The notes beneath the pieces were generated by a model. That model was given only the letters and a program-made list of their open reading frames with translations, made no database searches and was not told the DNA's origin. Source: Paracoccus wurundjeri (GTDB lineage Bacteria; Pseudomonadota; Alphaproteobacteria; Rhodobacterales; Rhodobacteraceae). Taken from it: DNA of 64,000 nt. A program made the translations under genes and the position numbers. The stretch covers positions 1-64,000 of the forward strand of contig NZ_JAUUTZ010000005.1 of NCBI RefSeq assembly GCF_030678915.1, in the 5' to 3' direction. Position 1 is the stretch's first letter, and each line of letters begins with the position of its first letter. This document shows positions 1-6,903 of the stretch, piece after piece.

Positions 1-187
1 GGGGGGGGGGGGGGGGGGGGGGGGGGGTGGTCTATAAAAAAACACACCCCCGGGGCGGGGGGGGGGTGCCGTGGGTCGGGGGGGGGGGCCCCCCCCCCAA
101 CCCCCCCCCCCCCCCCAACCCGACCGATAAACCAAGGGTCCATCAGGAGCCGAGCCTAGTACCTTAAAAATAGCTCCTCGACCCTCA
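1..187. other. Low-complexity, probably artefactual contig end
   Basis: Long runs of G and C, with a short A-rich patch, fill roughly the first 120 bases; the following 60 bases carry stops and no gene signal. This resembles a sequencing or assembly artefact at a contig end rather than genomic DNA. Between about 186 and 329 one forward frame stays open and ends at a TAA inside the next gene, so it may be the 3' end of a lost upstream gene, but it has no recognisable product. Anything upstream of the first recognisable gene, including a possible precursor peptide gene, cannot be judged here. Confidence 0.75.
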
Positions 188-304
188 TAATTCAAGTTCC
201 GCACGGTGCGACTTTCTGTCCGCATTGGCCGGTGTCTTGTTGCCATCCGCAATGCCGGATCGTTCGGCATCGCCTGAACCAGGCCAGACATGGGAGATCG
301 AGTC

Positions 305-583
305 ATGTCTATCGTAATCGAACTGCCAACGACATTGCGCCCCTTTGCCTCGGGCGAAGCGCAGGTTGCATTGAACGACCACGCCTCGTTCAACGAGGCA
401 TTGGGCTCGCTTATCGCCCGCCATCCCCGGTTGAAAAGCCGCCTCGTGACGGGATCGGGAACGGTTTACGATTTCGTCAGCGTTTTCGTGAATGACCGCA
501 GGGTTGGCCCGGACGAGTTTCCGGAAATCACCCTTGATGATGGCGATGTGGTGACTCTTGTTCCTGCCATGGCGGGGGGCTGA
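305..583 (+). CDS. ThiS/MoaD-like sulfur carrier protein
   Basis: A 92-residue beta-grasp type protein of the MoaD/ThiS family. Members are adenylated and thiocarboxylated on a C-terminal Gly-Gly and then hand over sulfur. The C-terminus here ends VPAMAGG, the required di-glycine tail, and the length is right for the family. The ATG at 305 is chosen over 290 because GGAGA lies 8 bases upstream. The stop is 3 bases before the E1-like activating enzyme, so the two form a pair. Lying at the head of a cluster with a YcaO-TfuA thioamidation pair, it could be a dedicated sulfur donor for peptide modification rather than part of molybdopterin or thiamine synthesis; that role is inference. Confidence 0.85.
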   Translation: MSIVIELPTTLRPFASGEAQVALNDHASFNEALGSLIARHPRLKSRLVTGSGTVYDFVSVFVNDRRVGPDEFPEITLDDGDVVTLVPAMAGG

Positions 584-586
584 GCC

Positions 587-1747
587 ATGAACAAGATCGC
601 CCGCGACATCTCCCCCGCCCTCACGGCCGAGGAAACCCGGCGCTATGGACGTCAGCTTGTCCTTGATCAGATCGGCCCCGACGGGCAGGAAAAGCTCAAA
701 TCCGCGCATGTGCTGGTGATTGGAAGCGGCGGGCTTGGATCTCCGGTGTTGCTGTATCTTGCGGCGGCTGGCATCGGCCATCTTGGCATTGTCGATTTCG
801 ATATCGTGGATATCACCAATCTGCACCGGCAGGTGTTGTTCGGCGATGCCGATCTGGATTGCTCCAAGGCCCGTTCCGCCGCCGCCCGGCTGCAGGCGCA
901 GAACCCGCATCTTGCGGTGACGACACATGAGACCCGGATAGATGCCGGAAATGCAGGGGAATTGATCGCCGGCTATGATGTCGTGGTCGATGCGACCGAT
1001 AATTTCGCGGCCCGTTACGTCATCAACGACGCCTGCGTCCGCGCCGGTATCCCCAATGTTTCCGCCTCGATATTGCGTTTCGACGCCCAGATCGCGGTGT
1101 TCGACCCGGCGCGTGGCGGCCCCTGTTACCGCTGTGTCTTTCCGGCACCGCCGCCTGCCGGTCTTGCCCCCTCCTGTGCCGAGGCCGGTGTCGTGGGTGT
1201 TCTACCCGGCATCGCGGGAACGCTTCAGGCGAACGAGGTCATCAAGCTGATCTGCGAAATCGGCACGCCGCTGATCGGACGATTGCTAAGCTTCGACGCG
1301 CTGGAAACCCGCTTTCGCAATTTCGAGATCGCGCGGAACCCGGGCTGCATCGCCTGCGGAGCGAAAGCCGATCCGAACCGGCCTTTGGGTCTGGCCGAGG
1401 CCGAACCGGCCTGTGCGTTTGAAACGCCTGTTGCCGAAATCAGTGTTGAAAAGCTGGCGGCGGCGATTGCCGAAGGCACGCAGCCATTCCTGCTGGATGT
1501 CCGTGGCGCGGCGGAACGCGAGATCGCCCGGATTGCCGGATCGCAGGGGATCGCACTCGACATGCTCGAGGCCGAGGCGGACAGCTTGCCCCGAGACCAG
1601 CCAATCCTGTGCATCTGCCACAAAGGCGCGAGATCGTTGAAAGCCGCGCGGGCACTGACGGAACTTGGCTTCACTCAGGTCGCCAGCCTGACCGGCGGCG
1701 TAGATGCCTGGGCCGAGCGCATCGACCCGTCGTTGAAACGCTATTGA
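587..1747 (+). CDS. ThiF/MoeB-like adenylyltransferase with C-terminal rhodanese domain
   Basis: A 386-residue E1-like enzyme that adenylates the C-terminus of a ThiS/MoaD carrier and, through its rhodanese domain, loads sulfur. The ATP-binding GSGGLGSP lies near residue 45. Zinc-type cysteine pairs appear as CYRC and CIAC in the middle. The C-terminal ~100 residues form a rhodanese domain with the active-site Cys in CHKGARS. It follows the carrier gene by 3 bases and precedes an ABC exporter gene. The family also serves molybdopterin, thiamine and cysteine routes. Its place beside the RiPP genes suggests it charges the neighbouring carrier for thioamide formation, which the sequence alone does not prove. 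Confidence 0.88.
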   Translation: MNKIARDISPALTAEETRRYGRQLVLDQIGPDGQEKLKSAHVLVIGSGGLGSPVLLYLAAAGIGHLGIVDFDIVDITNLHRQVLFGDADLDCSKARSAAARLQAQNPHLAVTTHETRIDAGNAGELIAGYDVVVDATDNFAARYVINDACVRAGIPNVSASILRFDAQIAVFDPARGGPCYRCVFPAPPPAGLAPSCAEAGVVGVLPGIAGTLQANEVIKLICEIGTPLIGRLLSFDALETRFRNFEIARNPGCIACGAKADPNRPLGLAEAEPACAFETPVAEISVEKLAAAIAEGTQPFLLDVRGAAEREIARIAGSQGIALDMLEAEADSLPRDQPILCICHKGARSLKAARALTELGFTQVASLTGGVDAWAERIDPSLKRY

Positions 1748-1816
1748 ACCCGAGTCCGGGTGGACGGGCCCCAACACGTGAACCGGCCCCAACCGGGCCC
1801 CATCCGAGGACATGTC

Positions 1817-2854
1817 ATGTTTGGCGCAATCAAGAACCGCATTCCGCGCGACGCCGGCGAAAGAAGCCGCGGCGCCACGCGACCGATTGGCACCGCCGAT
1901 ATCCGGTCGGAACCACGGGAACTCCGGGTCGAGGCTCTGGGGTTGCGCAAGACATATACCGGCGGCGCGCGAGAGGTTCATGCTCTGCAGGGGGTCGATC
2001 TGCATGTTGCCAAGGGCGAGTTCGTCGGGGTTCTGGGCCCCAACGGTGCGGGCAAGACGACGCTGATCGAATGTCTCGAAGGGATCCGCCGCCCCGATAC
2101 AGGTACGGTGCGAATTCTTGACGCGGACACTTCTGACGCCGGGAAGATGAAGAAAATCCGGGGGCGCATGGGGATCGCGCTTCAGCATTCGACCCTGCCC
2201 CCACGCCTGACCGTGCGCGAGATCCTCACGCTTCAGACCAGGCTTTACGCCAGTCAGGTCAGGGTGGATCGGATGATCGATCTGGTCGGCATCGGCGACA
2301 AGGCGGACCAGCGGATCGAACATCTGTCCGGCGGCCAGCAGCAACGGGTGGCCGTCGCCATGGCATTGATGGGCGATCCGGAGCTGATGTTCCTCGACGA
2401 GCCGACCTCGCAACTCGACCCCCATGCAAGGCTGGCCCTGTGGGAGCTTCTGTATACCCAACGCGACCGCCGCGATGCATCGGTCGTCATCACCACCCAC
2501 CAGATGGAGGAAGCGCAGCGCATCTGCGACCGGGTAGTCATCATCGATCACGGGCGGGTCATTGCCGAAGGACAGCCCAAGGAATTGCTGCGGCAGCATT
2601 TCACCTCGCGCCGCATGAATTTCATGCTGCCCATCGCTGCCGCTGTTGATCTGCGCGCGCTCAACGCCCGCTCGCAACCGGCAGGAAACGGCATGAAACG
2701 CGTCAGCCTGCAAACCGAGCGGCCGGGTGCGACACTGGTGGAACTCGCGCAGGCCTATGGCGACAGCATGATCGATCTGAGCGTCGAGGAACCCACGCTC
2801 GAAGAGCTTTTCGTAAAGCTCACCGGAACAGCTTTGCAGGGAGAAACGGCATGA
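1817..2854 (+). CDS. ABC exporter ATP-binding protein (DrrA-like)
   Basis: A 345-residue ATPase. Walker A GPNGAGKT, signature LSGGQQQR and Walker B with LDEPTSQLD are all present, so it should be active. The ~45 residues before the core are unconserved-looking, and the C-terminal ~90 residues are the extension common in drug and peptide exporter ATPases. The ATG at 1817 is chosen because GAGGA sits 7 bases upstream. The gene overlaps the next one, an ABC-2 permease, by 4 bases (ATGA), so the two proteins make one transporter. In this RiPP cluster it is likely to export product or give self-immunity. Confidence 0.9.
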   Translation: MFGAIKNRIPRDAGERSRGATRPIGTADIRSEPRELRVEALGLRKTYTGGAREVHALQGVDLHVAKGEFVGVLGPNGAGKTTLIECLEGIRRPDTGTVRILDADTSDAGKMKKIRGRMGIALQHSTLPPRLTVREILTLQTRLYASQVRVDRMIDLVGIGDKADQRIEHLSGGQQQRVAVAMALMGDPELMFLDEPTSQLDPHARLALWELLYTQRDRRDASVVITTHQMEEAQRICDRVVIIDHGRVIAEGQPKELLRQHFTSRRMNFMLPIAAAVDLRALNARSQPAGNGMKRVSLQTERPGATLVELAQAYGDSMIDLSVEEPTLEELFVKLTGTALQGETA

Positions 2855-3930
2855 CATTCGCACGCATCAAGGCATTGTTCTCGATTCAACTTGCGGAAAC
2901 CAAGCGCGATTTCGGAGCGGTCTTTCTAAGTCTTATCTTCCCCTTGTTCTTCGTGCTTCTGCTAAGCGGTTCGGTCCTGCTATCGCCTGATTTCAAAGTC
3001 GAATTCGGCATCGTCAACGCCGGAACCAACACTGAGGCACGCGAATTCGCGGATCAGCTGGCATCGCAGAACGTGGCGCTTCGCAGTCTGGACGCCGAAG
3101 CGGCAAGGGAAGGGCTCGACAACGGCGAACTATCCGCCGTCGTGATCTTTCCCGATGGCTGGGCAGCGAACGGGAACACCCCGCTTCAGCTTGAAACCGG
3201 CAAGACCTTCGCGGGCTTTGCGGAAACTGCCATCGATGCGGCGCGCGCCCGGATCGGTCTGTCCGAAGACACGGCGATCGAGGCGCGCACCATCGAGCAG
3301 GCGCGGAACGCCGAGTTCAACTTCATCTATCCGGGAATGCTTGCCCTTGCGCTTGTCCAGCTTGGGCTGTTCATGACCGCAACGCCCATTCTCAAGGCGC
3401 GCGACCGCGGCACCCTGCGCTATCTGCTGCTGACGCCACTCACCAAACCCGAGATGGTCTTCAGCCAGATCGCCTTCCGCGTCGCCGTGGCGGTGCTGCA
3501 AATCGGCATCCTGCTGGCGGTGGGCAGTTTCATTGTCGAACTCAGCCCGCTGCAATGGCTTCAGACCGCAGGCGTCGCCCTGATGGGAGTGATCATGCTG
3601 ATCTCGCTGGGCTACGCACTTTCCGGCCTAGCCACGAGTACGGAAGCCGGAATGGCAATGGTGATGATCGCCAATTTCACCCTGATGTTCGGCGGCAATA
3701 TCTTCTGGGATCCTGAAGGCTCCACCGTCCTTATGGTGATCGCCCATATCCTGCCCGTCAGCTATCTGGCCGATGCCTTCCGGCAGATCATTTCCGGCGC
3801 GGAAGGATTGTGGCCCCTGTGGCTCGATCTTGCGGCGATCATCGGATGGACCGCTGCGATCCTGCTGGTGGCGACCAGAACATTCTCTTTCGACATGCGT
3901 GGCGGAGAACTCAGACCCCAGCATGGCTGA
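2851..3930 (+). CDS. ABC-2 type permease
   Basis: A 359-residue membrane protein with an N-terminal transmembrane helix, a soluble loop of about 140 residues, and about five more helices towards the C-terminus, the ABC-2 exporter layout. It starts by a 4-base overlap with the ATPase gene, so translation is probably coupled. The permease works in the inner membrane with that ATPase. It lies directly before the elimination-type LanB gene, which places it in the RiPP operon; a role in export or immunity is inferred. The substrate cannot be told from sequence. Confidence 0.87.
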   Translation: MTFARIKALFSIQLAETKRDFGAVFLSLIFPLFFVLLLSGSVLLSPDFKVEFGIVNAGTNTEAREFADQLASQNVALRSLDAEAAREGLDNGELSAVVIFPDGWAANGNTPLQLETGKTFAGFAETAIDAARARIGLSEDTAIEARTIEQARNAEFNFIYPGMLALALVQLGLFMTATPILKARDRGTLRYLLLTPLTKPEMVFSQIAFRVAVAVLQIGILLAVGSFIVELSPLQWLQTAGVALMGVIMLISLGYALSGLATSTEAGMAMVMIANFTLMFGGNIFWDPEGSTVLMVIAHILPVSYLADAFRQIISGAEGLWPLWLDLAAIIGWTAAILLVATRTFSFDMRGGELRPQHG

Positions 3931-3986
3931 TCCGACGCGCAGCCCTTGCCGCGCGCGCGCCTTAACGACCGACCGGGAGATGACCG

Positions 3987-4922
3987 ATGACCGAGACGAC
4001 CCCAAAAACAGACCATGACTGGATCTTCCTGAAGATCTATCTGGGCGAGGCCGTGGATCGAATGGACTGGATGATCGGCGAGGTCGCCCGCATGGTCCAG
4101 CGCGAGGACCGTCAGGATTTGGCCAAGTGGTTCTATCTGCGTTACCTTGACAAGGACGGCATCCATATCCGCTTTCGGGTATTGCCGAAAGATCAGGCGG
4201 ATGCCGGCCGGATCCGCACGGGTCTGATCGACGGCATCGCCGATCGCCTCAGCCGGATCAATGCGCAGCCGCCAAGCGACTATGCCCCGATGGTCACGAT
4301 GCCCGGTTTCGAGGAACAGATCGAGCAGGTGACCATCGCCCATAACGACGTGCGCGTCGTGGAAGCGGAATATGAACCCGAACATGACAAGTTCGGCGGC
4401 CCGGAAGGCATGCCGGTGGCCGAGACGTTGTTCTGGAAAAGCTCGGTCATCGCCGCACGGATCATCGGCAGCGAGGCCGAGGGCCTGCTGTCTCGCAAAA
4501 GCCTGATCCCACGCCTGATGCACGAGGTTTTCGAAGCGTTCCGCCCTGACACCGATGCCGAAACCTTCTGGCGCGAATATTCCTATTACTGGCTTGGCGC
4601 ACGAACGCCGGCGGCCGAAGACTGGCGGGATCGCTTCCATGACAAAGCGGCGGATCTTGCGGCCGAGGGCATCTCGCCGCTCACCCCACACGGCGCGTCA
4701 CAACAGGATTTCGCCGCAATCGCCGCGGATTGGCGTTCCGCGCTGGATGTGGCGGCAAGTGGCTATCGCGCGCTGGCGGGCCGTGCCGAGGCTAATTCCG
4801 AAGTGCTGACTTTCACATTCGCGCATCTGATGAATAACCGCTTGGGCATCGCCAGCCTTGAAGAATCATATATGGCCGCGCTGTTAGAACAGGCGGGCGT
4901 CACCGGGAAGGTCGCGGCATGA
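3987..4922 (+). CDS. Thiopeptide-type / LanB C-terminal (glutamate elimination) domain protein
   Basis: A 311-residue stand-alone version of the C-terminal domain of class I lanthipeptide dehydratases. Visible family hallmarks are the N-terminal WIFLKIYLGE, then WFYLRYLDKDGIHIRFR near residue 45, and further on a Y-x-PE-x-D-x-FGG stretch followed by an E-x-LFWKSS segment. In this family the domain either removes glutamate from glutamylated Ser/Thr to leave dehydroamino acids, or in thiopeptides forms the pyridine ring. The matching glutamylation protein is encoded at 10300, as in goadsporin and thiopeptide systems where LanB is split. It overlaps the YcaO gene by 4 bases. Elimination is favoured because only one such protein is present. 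Confidence 0.85.
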   Translation: MTETTPKTDHDWIFLKIYLGEAVDRMDWMIGEVARMVQREDRQDLAKWFYLRYLDKDGIHIRFRVLPKDQADAGRIRTGLIDGIADRLSRINAQPPSDYAPMVTMPGFEEQIEQVTIAHNDVRVVEAEYEPEHDKFGGPEGMPVAETLFWKSSVIAARIIGSEAEGLLSRKSLIPRLMHEVFEAFRPDTDAETFWREYSYYWLGARTPAAEDWRDRFHDKAADLAAEGISPLTPHGASQQDFAAIAADWRSALDVAASGYRALAGRAEANSEVLTFTFAHLMNNRLGIASLEESYMAALLEQAGVTGKVAA

Positions 4923-6262
4923 ACCCGGTTCTCGATCTTGACATCAACTATCTTCGGGCGCGCTACCCGTTCCAGCGCCTGCTGATGCCCCAGGGCGGCA
5001 TCCTGTCCGGAGCCAGCAAGATGGCCCCGGACCAGGGATCACCGGATATGCATGTGGCCGTGACCGATATCGGCAACATGACCAAGGTCTTCCCGCATAT
5101 CATCAAACCGGACGGCAATGACGTTCTGGATGAGCCGATGGGCGGCGCCGGCGCCGATCTCGACGAAGAGATGGCATGGCTTCGCGCGGTGATGGAAGGC
5201 GCGGAACGTTACGCCAACATGGCCTATGACGAGTCCGATTTCGTTGTCGCCAGCGGCAATGAGATCGGCGAACTGGGCATAGATCTGGATGATATCGCAC
5301 GCTGTTCGGATGCCGAATATGCCGATCCGGCCTGCCCGTTCAACCCGCCGCAAAAATCCCTGCCGATCCGCTGGACGCGCGGCTGGTCACTGTCGAAGAA
5401 ATGCGAACGCTGGGTGCCGACGGTGATGACGCATCTTTACACCCGTCCGTCGCGCAACGAACGCTTCTGGCAAGAGATTTCCACCGGAGTCGCCGCGCAT
5501 ACCGATCTTGGCGCAGCGGTGGTTTCGGCGCTTTGCGAGGTGATCGAGCGTGACGCGCTGGCGATCCTGTGGCTCGCGCAGCTTCCTTTGCCCCGGATCG
5601 ACATCCCGCAGCCCTATCCGCCGGCTCTGGCGGACAATCACCGGATGCTGGATCAAAGCCTTGTGAAACAGATTTTTTTCGATGCGACCAGCGATCTGAA
5701 GGTGCCCACGGTCTATTCGCTTCAACTGGTCGAGAACCATCCGAAGCTTTCGCAATATGTCAATTGCGCAACCGGTTTCGATCCGGCCATGCTGGTCGCC
5801 AAGACCATCCGCGAAGCCGCGCCTGCGCGTCCGGTTCTGCAACAGCAGTCGAACATGCCGCAGAATGTCGATGACTACCGCGCGCTGTCAGACGGGGCGA
5901 ATATGCTGGGTCTGCCGGAATGGCGCAAAGCCTTCGATTTTCTGATGAAATCACCTAACAGCATTTCGCTGGCCGATATGCTGGCCCCGGATCTGCCCCG
6001 CCCGGTCGATTGCATCGGCTACATCCTGGAACAGCTTGAAGCGCAGGGGATGGAGGCAGTGATCTGCGATCTGACCACCGATGAGCTGCGCGAAATGGGA
6101 ATCTGGGTCGTCCGTGCGGTCATCCCCGGCCTGATGCCGATGAGTGTCGTTCAGAAAGCCCGTTTTCTTGGAACTCCGCGCCTTTACGACTACCCGCGCA
6201 GCGCCGGTTTCAAGGCGATTTCCGAGGCCGATATCAACCCTTTGCCACAGCCGTTTGCATGA
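4919..6262 (+). CDS. YcaO-family azoline cyclodehydratase
   Basis: A 447-residue YcaO protein. ATP- and Mg-binding glutamates are visible in EGAERYANMA near residue 95 and in LCEVIERDALA near residue 205. The C-terminus ends NPLPQPFA, a PxPxP tail typical of YcaO enzymes that cyclise Cys, Ser or Thr to thiazoline or oxazoline. These enzymes need an E1-like or ocin-ThiF-like partner, and two candidate partners follow at 6259 and 6900. Start and stop both overlap neighbouring genes by 4 bases. The second YcaO of the cluster (15952) lacks this tail, so this one is best assigned to azoline formation. Confidence 0.9.
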   Translation: MNPVLDLDINYLRARYPFQRLLMPQGGILSGASKMAPDQGSPDMHVAVTDIGNMTKVFPHIIKPDGNDVLDEPMGGAGADLDEEMAWLRAVMEGAERYANMAYDESDFVVASGNEIGELGIDLDDIARCSDAEYADPACPFNPPQKSLPIRWTRGWSLSKKCERWVPTVMTHLYTRPSRNERFWQEISTGVAAHTDLGAAVVSALCEVIERDALAILWLAQLPLPRIDIPQPYPPALADNHRMLDQSLVKQIFFDATSDLKVPTVYSLQLVENHPKLSQYVNCATGFDPAMLVAKTIREAAPARPVLQQQSNMPQNVDDYRALSDGANMLGLPEWRKAFDFLMKSPNSISLADMLAPDLPRPVDCIGYILEQLEAQGMEAVICDLTTDELREMGIWVVRAVIPGLMPMSVVQKARFLGTPRLYDYPRSAGFKAISEADINPLPQPFA

Positions 6263-6903
6263 TGAAAATTCAATATCTCACCCTTGGACCCTTTGGTGCC
6301 GCCGTGGCTGAACAGGCCGCATGCGGTGATGCCAATGCGACGCAGCAGGAATTTCCGCGCGAAGCTTTGACCGCGCCCGAGATTCTGGATCCACTTTTCG
6401 AGCGGGCCGATTTCGTCGCCGTCGCCGCATGGCGCCCCTATACCGACCTGTTCGTGGCGGCGGAGGAAGCTGCGCGGCGCACAGCAACCCCATGGAGCCA
6501 TGCCGTGCTGGCCGGAACCCATCTTTCGATCGGCCCGCTGACGCATCCCGGCGCCCCCGGCTGCTATGCCTGCCATATCAAGCGCGCGGGCACCCATCAT
6601 CGCGCACCGGGGCGCGAGATCGTGCTTGACCGCTTTTACCGCAAGAACCCCGATGCGGGACCCGAGGGCTTTACCGGCCCCATGGTGTCGCTTGCCGCCC
6701 ATGCGCTTCGCGCGGATGCCGTGGCCGGGCGTGAACACGCCGGGCGGCTTCGCATCGCGAATATCCTGACGGGGGCCGTCACCGTGACACAGGTCCTGCC
6801 TGTGCATGGCTGTCCCAGTTGCTTTGCCGACCGGGCGCAGACAGAGCCCGGCGTTCGTTTCGTGCGGGATCTCGTTCCCGCGATTCAGGAAATCCTGCCA
6901 TGA
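6259..6903 (+). CDS. TOMM cyclodehydratase partner, zinc-binding E1-like domain
   Basis: A 214-residue protein resembling the C-terminal half of the E1-like C/F protein of azole-peptide synthetases. It has the two CxxC pairs of the zinc site: GCYACH near residue 98 and GCPSCF near residue 185, and a GPLTHPGAPGC stretch typical of the family. The usual N-terminal leader-binding (RRE) domain is missing, but the protein encoded next carries an RRE-like N-terminus, so the function seems divided between two chains. It probably presents the precursor to the YcaO at 4919. Start overlaps that YcaO gene; ATG at 6259 or 6262 cannot be separated. Confidence 0.75.
   Translation: MMKIQYLTLGPFGAAVAEQAACGDANATQQEFPREALTAPEILDPLFERADFVAVAAWRPYTDLFVAAEEAARRTATPWSHAVLAGTHLSIGPLTHPGAPGCYACHIKRAGTHHRAPGREIVLDRFYRKNPDAGPEGFTGPMVSLAAHALRADAVAGREHAGRLRIANILTGAVTVTQVLPVHGCPSCFADRAQTEPGVRFVRDLVPAIQEILP

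Noticed and set aside
185..928. Long minus-strand ORF opposite the ThiS-like and ThiF-like genes
   Set aside because: It is the antisense shadow of two clearly recognised plus-strand genes and shows no family features.
1286..2863. 525-codon minus-strand ORF opposite the ABC ATPase
   Set aside because: It is a shadow of the ThiF-like and ABC ATPase genes; high-GC codon use keeps the antisense frame open.
3987..4922. Pyridine synthase (thiopeptide [4+2] cyclase) as the first choice for the LanB C-terminal-like protein
   Set aside because: Thiopeptide clusters carry a second protein of this family for glutamate elimination; with only one present, elimination is the simpler call, though not proven.
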